Source: a virus. Taken from it: a DNA stretch of 32,256 nt. Of the stretch, positions 15,109 through 23,396 are shown in pieces. Location of the stretch: positions 1 through 32,256 of IMG/VR virus record IMGVR_UViG_3300006638_000014. The stretch is one strand, 5' to 3'. Under the pieces are notes generated by a model that saw only the letters and a list, made by a program, of their open reading frames with translations, did not search any database and was not told the origin of the DNA. The translations under genes were made by a program, and so were the position numbers. Position 1 is the first letter of the stretch. Each line of letters opens with the position of its first letter.

Positions 15109-16362
15109 ATGTTTGGCTCTAACTACTTTGGCTCTAACTACTTCGGTGAGGCGTATCCCGGCGTTAACTCTAGTTCTACGCCGACTACCCAGAACATCAC
15201 CGGCAAAGCTAGAATAACCGCAACAATCGCACAAAACCAGCTCGGTAAGTCTCGGATCGCTATAACTACGGTCAAGACTATAGCTGGCAAATCTCGTATA
15301 ACTATCTCGACACCTAAAACTCAGCCGGGTAAAGCAAGAATAACGGCCACCACTCTACAAACGATTTTAGGTAAGAGTCGTATAACTACTACCGATTTAA
15401 AGACAATTCAGGGTAAAGCCAGGGTTACTATTAGCACCGATCAGACCGTAACTGGTAAGGGTCGCATTACCACAATCACCGATCAGACGATCGCAGGCAA
15501 ATCTAGGGTAACGGCGACCACTGCTCGCACTCAGCTAGGTATGGCTAATATTGGTACTCCTACCGACCAGACGATCTTAGGTAAGGCTAGAGTCAGAGTA
15601 ACCACGCTACAACTACAAACTGGTAAAGCTAGAATCACAGCTATTACTGTTAAAACGGTTACTGGTAAATCGCGAATCACCATATCTACCGATCAAACTA
15701 TTGTCGGCAAGGCTAATATTATTGCCACCACGCCAAGAACTATCCCCGGCAAAGCACGTATTACGGCAATAACTTTGCAAACTATCTCGGGTAAGTCACG
15801 AGTCACTAATACAACTCTTCGTACAATCTTGGGTAAATCACGTATTACAATATTGACCCTTCAGACTATTACTGGTAAGTCTCGGATAACAGCAATAACA
15901 CTCCAGACAATTAGTGGTAAATCTCGCATCCAAGTAACCTCGTCTCAGCAGCAACTAGGTAAATCTAGAATTAGTGTAGCTAGCTCAAAAACTCAACTCG
16001 GTAAGGCTTCAATTCTTATTACAACCACTCGCAATAACCTAGGCAAAGCTCGCCTAACCGCGATTACCGCACAGACCCAATTAGGTAAATCTCGCCTATC
16101 AATGCTAAGCAACAGAACCCAACTCGGTAAAGCTAGAGTAGCCCTAATATCAAGCCAGACTCAGTTAGGTAAGGCCTCAATTATTACCCCACTGAGACCA
16201 ACTAAGCCGATCTATATTAACCAAATTGACCTAATTGCCCGATTACGACAGAATCAAAGCGGCATATTGGTAGCTGACAATGATGACAATATGATTTATG
16301 GCCGGCAATATAGCGACGTGGCTATCGCCCTTGATAACTCACCAGAAAATATCAACTTGTAG
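15109..16362 (+). CDS. Tandem-repeat protein, about 24 copies of a 14-residue unit
   Basis: A 417-residue protein. The N-terminus has FGSNYFGSNYFGEAYPG, an aromatic/Gly signature seen at the start of some phage structural proteins. Residues about 32-367 are uninterrupted repeats of 14 residues following G-K-[AS]-R-[IV]-x-[IV/A]-x-[ST]-x-x-[TN]-x-x. The unit is 42 bp, and DNA copies have diverged at synonymous sites while the GK[AS]R core is held, so the protein pattern is selected. Alternating beta residues suggest a beta-helix or stacked strands with a ladder of Lys/Arg. The last 50 residues are not repetitive. The protein is probably a virion fibre or surface element; no family name is known to me. 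Confidence 0.75.
   Translation: MFGSNYFGSNYFGEAYPGVNSSSTPTTQNITGKARITATIAQNQLGKSRIAITTVKTIAGKSRITISTPKTQPGKARITATTLQTILGKSRITTTDLKTIQGKARVTISTDQTVTGKGRITTITDQTIAGKSRVTATTARTQLGMANIGTPTDQTILGKARVRVTTLQLQTGKARITAITVKTVTGKSRITISTDQTIVGKANIIATTPRTIPGKARITAITLQTISGKSRVTNTTLRTILGKSRITILTLQTITGKSRITAITLQTISGKSRIQVTSSQQQLGKSRISVASSKTQLGKASILITTTRNNLGKARLTAITAQTQLGKSRLSMLSNRTQLGKARVALISSQTQLGKASIITPLRPTKPIYINQIDLIARLRQNQSGILVADNDDNMIYGRQYSDVAIALDNSPENINL
15202..16209 (+). repeat. 42-bp imperfect tandem repeats inside CDS
   Basis: About 24 in-frame units of 42 bp, each beginning with GGTAAA- or GGCAAR-like codons for Gly-Lys followed by Ala/Ser-Arg. DNA identity between units is moderate because codon third positions vary, so this is an old repeat kept by protein-level selection more than a recent slippage product. 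Confidence 0.85.
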
Positions 16363-16378
16363 TAATATAGGAGTAACG

Positions 16379-17401
16379 ATGCCAACACAAACATTAACTC
16401 TCACAAATTTTGACTCAGGCAATATAACCGCTCAGAGTCAATTAACTTCTAACATTGCTGCTGCCGTTAGCTCGCTACCAGTCGACAACACGGCAGATTT
16501 TGTTACTACTAACTTTGTGCTTATTGGCGTAATTGGAAGTAATGTAGCCGAGTTAGGTGCTATTACTGGCATTACCGACCCGACAGATATTGCCACAACT
16601 AGCCCTACGAAAGTCGCTCACACTCAATACGATCCTGTCTATCAGTTACTTGGCGATCAGCTCAGAGTCTACCGAGCCGCTAACGTTGACGACAGTCAGC
16701 CTGCCGATACTGAGTTCAGTGTAATTGCGACAATTGATATTATTCCGAATCAAACATCTACTCCTTACACAGATAATAGCGGTGGTGGCAACTATTGGTA
16801 CAAATACACTCACTACAACTCGGTATCGTTTGCCGAAACGTCACTAGCCTCGAGTGTGGCGATACGTGGTAGTTTCACTGTTAACTATGCTTCAATTGAC
16901 GAGATTCGACAACGTGCTGGCTTCCAGTATGCTCCCTATGTTACTGACACGATGATCGATGCCGCCCGGCAATCGGCTCAGGACGAGGTTAATGGTGCTC
17001 TTGATGAGTTTTATGAGACACCACTCCAACCCCCAATTAACGATTATCTTAGAGATATAGTCGTTCGCTTAGCTGTTGGCCATTTACTACTTGATCAATA
17101 CGGCCAGAGTTCAGCCGGTACAACTGCTGACGGCAAAGCCAAGCTAGCTGATGCTCAGGGCGATCTAAAGAAGTTAGTGCTTAAAGAGCGAGTATTGGTT
17201 GGCAAAGACGGTAAGGCTCTCGACGGCCCGGGTGCAACTGGTGGCATCGGTGGCTGGCCAAATAAGACTACAAGCTTTGCCAGTAGACATGACGGTGGTG
17301 CTCCTCGGCAGTTTAGAATGAGCGATATAGCTGGGCGACGAGAATCTGGCAATAACCCTAGCAATCAAGGCGACAATATTTATTACGGCAGAAAGTATTA
17401 G
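16379..17401 (+). CDS. Head-tail connector, gp36/DUF1320-like, with N-terminal beta domain
   Basis: A 340-residue protein. Residues 1-165 are a beta domain with SLPVDNTADF and GVIGSNVAELG patterns, plus an apparent fibronectin-like strand set (YWYKYTHYNSVSFAETSLAS). From about residue 175, YASIDEIRQRAGFQ, TDTMIDAARQSAQDEVNGALDEFYETPL and DIVVRLAVGHLLLDQYG match the helical head-tail adaptor group that includes Mu gp36. The final 70 residues are Gly/Arg-rich. TAGGAG (16368-16373) sets the ATG at 16379; earlier in-frame starts lie within the repeat gene. It probably sits between portal and tail. Confidence 0.78.
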   Translation: MPTQTLTLTNFDSGNITAQSQLTSNIAAAVSSLPVDNTADFVTTNFVLIGVIGSNVAELGAITGITDPTDIATTSPTKVAHTQYDPVYQLLGDQLRVYRAANVDDSQPADTEFSVIATIDIIPNQTSTPYTDNSGGGNYWYKYTHYNSVSFAETSLASSVAIRGSFTVNYASIDEIRQRAGFQYAPYVTDTMIDAARQSAQDEVNGALDEFYETPLQPPINDYLRDIVVRLAVGHLLLDQYGQSSAGTTADGKAKLADAQGDLKKLVLKERVLVGKDGKALDGPGATGGIGGWPNKTTSFASRHDGGAPRQFRMSDIAGRRESGNNPSNQGDNIYYGRKY

Positions 17402-17404
17402 TCA

Positions 17405-17869
17405 ATGGGACTAGCGATTGGCGTTACTATCTCTGGCGATGCTCGAACTATAGATATATTAAGGGGTGCTAAGACTGTTCTTGAGGACTTTACTAATGTC
17501 TTTGAGCAACTTGGGCTTTGGCTGGTTGGGTATTATGGCGGTGAGGCGTTTAAGTCTCAAGGTGGCGTATATGCTATACCTTGGCCAAGATTAGCCCCTG
17601 CTACTCAGGCTTATAAGATCAAACACTATCGGCAATATACTACCGTGCCACTTATGGCTACTGGTACTATGAGCCGAAGTTTTATTTATAAGGCAACTAG
17701 CAGAACACTAACGATCGGCAACACAGCACCATATTTTATGTACCACCAAAGTACTGCACCTCGAACCAAGATACCATGGCGACCAATGATGTTGATTAAC
17801 ACTCCTATTAAAGATACTATTAAGGCTGTTATCACAGATGATATAAATGCAAAGATAAGTACTCTATAA
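17405..17869 (+). CDS. Phage virion morphogenesis protein, Mu gpG-like
   Basis: A 154-residue protein. 'GGVYAIPWPRLAPATQAYKIKH' corresponds to the W-x-P/L-s-x-x-T segment of the tail-completion family, 'LMATGTMSRSFIYKATSRTLTIGNTAPYFMYHQ' to its L-x-x-tG-x-m-r-x-s and iGs..pYa..HQ core, and PWRPMMLIN to the final R-P. This family (Mu gpG / HK97 gp10-like) attaches or seals the head-tail interface. Only 3 nt separate it from the connector gene and no clear Shine-Dalgarno is seen, so coupling is likely. Confidence 0.8.
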   Translation: MGLAIGVTISGDARTIDILRGAKTVLEDFTNVFEQLGLWLVGYYGGEAFKSQGGVYAIPWPRLAPATQAYKIKHYRQYTTVPLMATGTMSRSFIYKATSRTLTIGNTAPYFMYHQSTAPRTKIPWRPMMLINTPIKDTIKAVITDDINAKISTL

Positions 17870-17870
17870 A

Positions 17871-18392
17871 ATGGCTGATCAATTACTATTTCCCGATGCT
17901 GCTCAACGAATAATGAGCCTAATTCGAACCACTTATGGTGACACATTTAAGGCTTACTTCTTAGGTGTACCTGATGATTTCCTGATTCCTGAAGCTGGCT
18001 ACCCGGCATGTATTGTGCAAAAGACCGTAGGCACATTTAAGGTAGGCCCAACTACGGCCGATGATATTACTGAGCAGGTATATATTCATCTGATCGTTAA
18101 TAACAAGACAGGCTTTGGTGCTCCTGACTCTGATTACACAATAATGCGACAGCTCCAGACTTTTGTTGAGGGACGTGATCCAACCAACGGCTATCTATTA
18201 CCTAACACCTTAATGTTTGCCCTTCGAACCAATCTTACCCTTAAGACAACTATTGCCCCCGGACTAGTTACGATCAACAACGATGTTCACATTAACTACG
18301 ACGTGGCCGAGCGAAAGAATATGCCAACAACTACCGAGGCAGTTATTGACGTAACAGTTACCGAGAGACAGATTGTTCTCAACCGTCGTTAA
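17871..18392 (+). CDS. Tail terminator-like protein
   Basis: A 173-residue alpha/beta protein starting one base after the gpG-like stop. The order (connector, gp10/gpG-like, this gene, then tail tube) and layout fit a tail terminator: N-terminal helix (DAAQRIMSLIRTTYGDTF), strand (AGYPACIVQKTVGTFKVGPT), strand (TEQVYIHLIVNN), helix (YTIMRQLQTFVEG) and a late beta segment. No Shine-Dalgarno is visible, which suggests coupling. The family call is by position and predicted fold. Confidence 0.65.
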   Translation: MADQLLFPDAAQRIMSLIRTTYGDTFKAYFLGVPDDFLIPEAGYPACIVQKTVGTFKVGPTTADDITEQVYIHLIVNNKTGFGAPDSDYTIMRQLQTFVEGRDPTNGYLLPNTLMFALRTNLTLKTTIAPGLVTINNDVHINYDVAERKNMPTTTEAVIDVTVTERQIVLNRR

Positions 18393-18394
18393 CA

Positions 18395-18432
18395 TTGACA
18401 CCTAAATACCAATAGCTTAATATAAGGTCAAC
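18395..18432 (+). promoter_or_regulatory. Sigma70-type promoter before the tail genes
   Basis: A perfect TTGACA (18395-18400), 17-nt spacer, TAATAT (18418-18423), nine bases to the ATG at 18433. AAGG at 18424-18427 might act as a Shine-Dalgarno if transcription starts early, but a start 6-7 nt after the -10 leaves only a 2-3 base leader. It would drive the tail operon. Confidence 0.65.
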
Positions 18433-18693
18433 ATGCCATATAAATACCAAATAGAAAAAGGGCAAGAGAGTCGGATATTTGCTAATGCACGTAACCTTGG
18501 TGACGGAACTGTCGAGAGCGATACTGAGCTTAGTAGCCCATGGCTTACACTTGTTAATGATAAATCTACGCCACCTGCAGCTAATGATTCGCCAGTTACT
18601 CCGAGTGCGACCCCACCTATTCCTCAGACTCAAGCTGTAAACCCAGTGCCCCCAGCACAAACACAAACAAACCCTAATCAGGAGACTAAGTAG
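18433..18693 (+). CDS. Small protein with disordered tail
   Basis: An 86-residue protein. The first 45 residues look folded (MPYKYQIEKGQESRIFANARN, then DTELSSPWLTLVND); the last 40 are Pro/Thr/Gln/Asn-rich. It lies between the tail terminator-like and tail tube genes behind a strong promoter. No family is recognised. Confidence 0.6.
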   Translation: MPYKYQIEKGQESRIFANARNLGDGTVESDTELSSPWLTLVNDKSTPPAANDSPVTPSATPPIPQTQAVNPVPPAQTQTNPNQETK

Positions 18694-18695
18694 CC

Positions 18696-19898
18696 ATGCC
18701 AGAACGATTATTTAATGTAGGTTATGTAGGCTTTGCCGTTGAGGTAACCCCCGGCGTAGCATTAACACCAACTGACTTCGGTCAGGCTTATGATTTCGGC
18801 ATGACAACCAATCGTAACCTAGAGAAGTTAGCCCCTGCAGCAGGTAATGTTTTTGGTACACAAAACGTTGTGCCGGGTCTACGAGATCACATGGGCGATA
18901 CGACTCTAGTATTCGAGCCTAATACTGCCGAGAAACTAGTAGCAATGATGCTAACTGCAGGTAGCCGAACTGGTGGTGGGCCTTACATTCAACCTTTTAC
19001 ATTGACTTCAAACAACCCCTCTGGTAGTACTTATACTATAGAAGTATCTGACGGCAACACCGCCCAACGATATTTTGGCTGTCAGGTAGAGAAGTTAACC
19101 CCAGCGTTCTCCGGTAACGAAGTTCAAATCAAGCCTACAATAAGTGCCGTTGGTTCATTCCAAGGCCGCGAAGTAGCTAGCGTTGCTGGCACGAGTCCTT
19201 ATGTTATTACTCTACTAACTGATTACGATCCAGCTCCAGCTACAGGTATAGTTATTGGTGATATTATGCAAGCCTACGAAGTCTCTGGTGGTACAACAAT
19301 TAACTTTACCGTTAGTGCAGTTACCGCTACCAGCATATCAACTACCACCAATGTAGCTGCCCTATCAAGTGGTGACTCAGTTCGACTTAGGGCTCTAACG
19401 CCTAGCTTTACAATGCTCTCACCAATATTATGGTCAAACACTCAGTTCTGCTTTGGGGCAGATGCTACTGCTGCTTTAGCTGCTGCACAAACTCGAGTTG
19501 AGTCGGGCTCAACATGGGAATACAGCTATCCGTTTAAAGATAATAAGGGCGAACACCGATCGGGTGGTCAAGACCCTGCTACCTTACTCCGTAAACCAGC
19601 CGATGGTACTCTTACGATTAAGAAGTACTTTGATACACCACAGGATGTTATTAACTACAACAACCTTAATAAGAGTGCTTGTGTAGTTAGACACTTCGTT
19701 TATACCACTGGCGAGGGTGGCCCAACGACCTATGAATTTAGAATTACCTTCCACAACTTAACTACTAACGACCCAACTCCTAAATTTAAAGCTGGCGATA
19801 TTAACTATTCTGAGATAAAATACCTCGCAAAGCAGGACACCTCAGACAACGCTGCAGTAGATATTATAGTTAAAAGTTCGAACGCTACACTAACATAG
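18696..19898 (+). CDS. Major tail tube protein
   Basis: A 400-residue protein upstream of the frameshifted chaperone and tape measure, the fixed place of the tail tube gene. The N-terminus (NVGYVGFAVEVTPGVALTPTDF) is typical of siphovirus tube proteins ('g.i.va.E...g.a..p....'), followed by 'HMGDTTLVFEPNTAEKLVAMMLTAGS' and the strand FGCQVEKLTPAFSGNEVQIKPTISAVGSF. A central segment (about 165-235, VITLLTDYDPAPATGIVIGD) looks like an inserted Ig-like beta domain. AGGAG precedes the ATG. The rather large size agrees with such an insertion. Confidence 0.82.
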   Translation: MPERLFNVGYVGFAVEVTPGVALTPTDFGQAYDFGMTTNRNLEKLAPAAGNVFGTQNVVPGLRDHMGDTTLVFEPNTAEKLVAMMLTAGSRTGGGPYIQPFTLTSNNPSGSTYTIEVSDGNTAQRYFGCQVEKLTPAFSGNEVQIKPTISAVGSFQGREVASVAGTSPYVITLLTDYDPAPATGIVIGDIMQAYEVSGGTTINFTVSAVTATSISTTTNVAALSSGDSVRLRALTPSFTMLSPILWSNTQFCFGADATAALAAAQTRVESGSTWEYSYPFKDNKGEHRSGGQDPATLLRKPADGTLTIKKYFDTPQDVINYNNLNKSACVVRHFVYTTGEGGPTTYEFRITFHNLTTNDPTPKFKAGDINYSEIKYLAKQDTSDNAAVDIIVKSSNATLT

Positions 19899-19907
19899 GA
19901 GTCATAA

Positions 19908-20306
19908 ATGGAAGATAACAAGACACTAACCTTACCGTTAACTGGTAAATCAGTAGTTATAAAAGCCTACATGAGTGGCTTTGACGATCAAGAGATCCAA
20001 ACAATACTAGCGGCCGCCAACAAGACCACCTACGAGACAGAGGTTAATCCAACCGGTGATAACAACGTCAAGATAAACCCCGGTGCTACTAAGGTTATTA
20101 TGGCCGTTGACCCAACCGTCAAGTTTAGAGCCGATCAAAAAACCCTTGAACTTATGGTGCTATCAGTTGACGGTGTGACGACAGATGTTGTTAACGCCGT
20201 ACTTGCTCTACCAAAGCAAGATGTTGATTATATAAAAGAGCAGATCAAGGGCGTTGAGAACACCAGCAAGGTAGTGGCTAACGACCCAAAAGTACCGACC
20301 GCCTAA
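19908..20306 (+). CDS. Tail assembly chaperone, short form (G-like)
   Basis: A 132-residue protein between tail tube and tape measure, the site of the G/GT chaperones. TAGGAG precedes the ATG. It ends at a TAA (20304-20306) just after the heptamer CCCAAAA. It includes 'LTLPLTGKSVVIKAYMSGFDDQEIQTILAAAN' and 'ADQKTLELMVLSVDGVTTDVVNAVLALPKQDVDYIKEQI', which match the usual pattern of these proteins (an N-terminal strand pair and a helical core). It is expected to bind the tape measure during tail assembly, with the long form recruiting tube protein, and not to be in the virion. Confidence 0.8.
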   Translation: MEDNKTLTLPLTGKSVVIKAYMSGFDDQEIQTILAAANKTTYETEVNPTGDNNVKINPGATKVIMAVDPTVKFRADQKTLELMVLSVDGVTTDVVNAVLALPKQDVDYIKEQIKGVENTSKVVANDPKVPTA

Positions 20307-20506
20307 GAGAACAGTTACAAAAAGATTACTTTCTAGCGATAAAAAATAAGGGCGGTACTGTTGATCAGCGGTTTAACGCTCTCTCTGTCATGGAGAAGTT
20401 TGGCTGGACTTATGAACAATATTTGCAACGTCCGCTATGGTTTGACCCCCTCTATGAGATAAAATGTAAGGCAGAGGCTAAACTCCAAGATACAAACAAA
20501 TCATGA
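19908..20506 (+). CDS. Tail assembly chaperone, frameshifted long form (GT-like)
   Basis: Ribosomes shifting -1 at CCCAAAA (20285-20291) would bypass the TAA at 20304 and add 71 codons, giving about 199 residues. The added part, starting STDRLREQLQKDYF and ending QDTNKS, contains DYFLAIKNKG, VMEKFGWTYEQYLQRPLWF, the helical W/Y pattern typical of T-domain extensions. Its TGA overlaps the tape-measure ATG. The -1 frame has a TAA at 20279-20281, so the shift must occur in a 25-base window, and the heptamer is the only slippery sequence there. Zero-frame reading is gac-cca-aaa, as required. Confidence 0.82.
20285..20291 (+). promoter_or_regulatory. Slippery heptamer for -1 ribosomal frameshift
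   Basis: CCCAAAA with zero-frame codons C-CCA-AAA fits X-XXY-YYZ. It is the only slippery sequence between the -1 frame stop at 20279-20281 and the zero-frame stop at 20304-20306. No strong downstream hairpin was obvious by eye. Confidence 0.78.
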
Positions 20507-22626
20507 ACGAAGGCACAACAATCAATATAGGCATAACCGCAACCGATGAAGCATCGGTGGCATTGCAGGCTTCTGCTGATAGTGTCGGTGCTCTACAGGC
20601 CGAGATTATAGACAGTACACCAAGTATTAACGCCTATGCCGATAGTCTAGATCGCACAGCTGCTGCAGGCGAGGTAGCAACTCCAGCAATAGAAACAAGT
20701 GGTGCTGCTGCTGCTGATGCCAGTGGTGGTTTTAATTTATTCAATAGCTCAATGCTAAAAACTCTAGCCCCCTTGGCCGCTTTATTCTTAGGATTTGAAG
20801 GCTTAAAAAGTATATTTACAGAGGCAAAGACCAATACTGATCTTTGGAACTCATCGACGGGACAGATAAATAACACACTCAAAAATACTAATGATGCTGT
20901 TGGGCTTACAATAACTCAATTACAGAAAATGGCCGATGCTAATGCTAAGGGTTTACCAATTACAGCCTCAATGAATCTAGCCGCTGAAAATACATTGCTG
21001 ACTTATAAGGCTATAGGTAAAGATGTATTCCCTGCTGCATCGGCTCAAATCGCTAACTTGGCAACGGCAATGGCCAACACCAAGGGTCAGACAGTGGCCA
21101 ACAGTGAAGAAATGGCTCAAGCTGCTAAACTGCTCGGCAAAGGCCTTGAAGACCCAGCAACAGGCATGACAGCTCTTTCAAAAGTTGGTGTTAAGTTTAG
21201 TGCCGATCAGGTGGCTGCCGTTAAAGCCCTTGAGACAACTAAGACTGTAACTGAAAAGTTAGTACCGACATTAAATAGTCACGGCAAAATGGTTGAAAAA
21301 TTAACTAAAGTAACTGAGAAAACTACTGATGTGGCGGCTGCTCAAAAGTTAATGATGTCTGATCTAGCCGATGTAGTCCAGGGTAAGGCTTCAACTTCGG
21401 CCGATACTTTCTCTGGTAAATTGGCAATTATTAAGAAAACAATGGCCGAGGATTTGATACCGGCAATTCAGAAGGTAGAAAAAATCCTTGAAGATTTTGG
21501 CTCAGCAATTCTAGCGATTGGTATATTCCTAGATCAACATAAGGTATTGTTAGTAGCTATTGGTGCGGTCTTGGGTACTGTGCTGGCAGTTGCCATTTGG
21601 TCAGTTGTGGCTAGTGTTATAGCTTGGTCAATTGCTATGATGCCCTTAATCGCTGCCTGGATTACTTTTAATGCTACGATGCTGATTTGGATTGTCGCTA
21701 TTGCAGCAGTAGCAGTTATAGCTTATGAGATAATTACCCACTGGAATGATGTCAAGCAATGGTTTATGGATTTCTGGAGTTGGATCAAGCATGTATTTGA
21801 TGACATCGTTGGATATATAAAACGAAACTGGGAGTTGCTTGGTGCTATCTTACTAGCCCCAGTTATGCCAGCGCTCCTAATTTGGGAGTTGTTTCACAAG
21901 CAAATAACAAAAATATTCGATGATGCCCTAAAAGATGTTGAGAATATCTGGAATGCTATAACCGGGTTCTTCAGTGGGCTTTGGGACGGCATAAAGGCTA
22001 TATTTGATACGATCGTTGGCTTTATTGTGCATATATTCCAAGACGAGTGGAACGGCATGGTGGCTATATGGAATGGTATAGGTAACTTCTTTGGCTCAAT
22101 AGTAAGTACTATAACCAATGCTGTGCATGGGTTTAGGTCTCTATTATATAATGCCGGCAAAGATCTAATTCAAGGGTTAATCAATGGTGTCACAGACATG
22201 GCAGATAAGGTCAAAAATGTAGTTGGTGGTGTTGGTAAAGATGTTATGCACGCCTTTACTGACGTTACGCAAATATTCTCACCATCCAAAGTATTCATGC
22301 AATACGGTCAATATCTTGGGGAGGGTTTAGTCCAGGGTATTCAAGGAAGTAACACGGCCGTGACTCAGGCTTCCACTCAGTTGGGTCAGTCGGCTATTAC
22401 TGGGGTTAGTTCAGTGCCATCACTAAATACAAATAATAGCCCCTCAACGGTTTCAAATATTAGCAGTACCGATGCTAGCAGTAACACTAGCCAAAATATT
22501 ACTATCCAAAATCTTATTGTTCAAGCTCCTAATGGTGCAACCATAGCAAGCATAATGGCTTCAATCAACCAGGATACTCTTAACGCCTCCAAGGGGCTAA
22601 CAGTATCTCAAGGATCAACTGCATGA
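20503..22626 (+). CDS. Tape measure protein
   Basis: A 707-residue protein following the chaperone pair, with its ATG overlapping the stop of the frameshifted product (ATGA). The N-terminal 250 residues are Ala/Thr/Lys-rich and helical. Hydrophobic stretches lie in the middle (about 21490-21740, ILAIGIFLDQHKVLLVAIG and onward). These are followed by Trp-rich helical repeats (IWNAITGFFSGLWDGIKAIF, IWNGIGNFFGSIVSTIT) and the standard 'FSPSKVFMQYGQYLGEGLVQGIQG' near the end. It sets tail length; at about 0.15 nm per residue this predicts roughly 105 nm. The C-terminal hydrophobic parts may enter the host membrane. Confidence 0.93.
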   Translation: MNEGTTINIGITATDEASVALQASADSVGALQAEIIDSTPSINAYADSLDRTAAAGEVATPAIETSGAAAADASGGFNLFNSSMLKTLAPLAALFLGFEGLKSIFTEAKTNTDLWNSSTGQINNTLKNTNDAVGLTITQLQKMADANAKGLPITASMNLAAENTLLTYKAIGKDVFPAASAQIANLATAMANTKGQTVANSEEMAQAAKLLGKGLEDPATGMTALSKVGVKFSADQVAAVKALETTKTVTEKLVPTLNSHGKMVEKLTKVTEKTTDVAAAQKLMMSDLADVVQGKASTSADTFSGKLAIIKKTMAEDLIPAIQKVEKILEDFGSAILAIGIFLDQHKVLLVAIGAVLGTVLAVAIWSVVASVIAWSIAMMPLIAAWITFNATMLIWIVAIAAVAVIAYEIITHWNDVKQWFMDFWSWIKHVFDDIVGYIKRNWELLGAILLAPVMPALLIWELFHKQITKIFDDALKDVENIWNAITGFFSGLWDGIKAIFDTIVGFIVHIFQDEWNGMVAIWNGIGNFFGSIVSTITNAVHGFRSLLYNAGKDLIQGLINGVTDMADKVKNVVGGVGKDVMHAFTDVTQIFSPSKVFMQYGQYLGEGLVQGIQGSNTAVTQASTQLGQSAITGVSSVPSLNTNNSPSTVSNISSTDASSNTSQNITIQNLIVQAPNGATIASIMASINQDTLNASKGLTVSQGSTA

Positions 22627-23396
22627 GTGTAAATGTCTCATTTAACGGTAATAGTTTGCAGACTGCTAATATCATTACTAATACAATTAACCATGCAGGC
22701 TTACCTACCAAGCGAGCACAGTCTTACGCTTTATCTCACGCTAACAGGAGTTTTATACCATTCGTCGAATATCCCACTAAACCGATAACAATAACCGGTA
22801 CACTGGTAAGCGATAACATTGCCGACATGGATGCCTTGATTGATACTTTTGATAGTTATTTTGTCCAGCAAGATGCTAACTTAGATATTGATTATAACGG
22901 TGGTACTAGGCGATATATATGTACGGCAACCAACATGGCGGTTGATCGTCCGGGGAACTTAGCTTGGGCTAATTTCACTGTCACCTTTACTTGTACTCAG
23001 GCATTTGGTCAAGACACGACAACTACCACAGCATTAAGTGCTTCGGGTAGAACGTCATCTACTTACTCAGACTCTTACACGTTCTTAGGTACTGCTCCTT
23101 TCCAGTTACCAATAGTGACCATTACTCTTACGGCTGTTAGTGATACTACTGGTGGTTATATAATTTGGGGTAATGCTAGCACTGGACAAGCTATATATAT
23201 TAACCGTACATGGTCAAATGGTGATGTGCTAGTCATCGACTGTGTTAATAAAGTCGTTACAGTTAATGGGTTACCCGTTAGCTTCTCGGGTGCATTTCCG
23301 ATGTTCGCACCAGGTGCTGACACGATGTCATATTCCGATAGTTTTGCTAGTCGTACATTTACTATAGGAGTCGTTTATACAAGGATGTATCTGTAA
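22623..23396 (+). CDS. Distal tail protein (Dit)
   Basis: A 257-residue protein with a 4-nt ATGA overlap with the tape measure. 'VSFNGNSLQTANIITNTINHAGLPTKRAQSYALSHANRSFIPFVEYPTKPITITGTLVSDNIADMDALIDTFDSYF' matches the N-terminal hexamer-forming domain of siphovirus Dit proteins. The rest is a beta-sandwich (galectin-like in relatives) with NGDVLVIDCVNKVVTVNGLPVSFSG, the strand-turn motif common in this family. It links the tail tube to the tip hub encoded next. Confidence 0.87.
   Translation: MSVNVSFNGNSLQTANIITNTINHAGLPTKRAQSYALSHANRSFIPFVEYPTKPITITGTLVSDNIADMDALIDTFDSYFVQQDANLDIDYNGGTRRYICTATNMAVDRPGNLAWANFTVTFTCTQAFGQDTTTTTALSASGRTSSTYSDSYTFLGTAPFQLPIVTITLTAVSDTTGGYIIWGNASTGQAIYINRTWSNGDVLVIDCVNKVVTVNGLPVSFSGAFPMFAPGADTMSYSDSFASRTFTIGVVYTRMYL

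Noticed and set aside
15202-16209. CRISPR-like array at the tandem repeats
   Set aside because: Repeats are contiguous 42-bp coding units without unique spacers and keep the reading frame.
16298-16378. Upstream extension of the connector gene
   Set aside because: It overlaps the end of the repeat gene, while the ATG at 16379 has a clear TAGGAG at the right distance.
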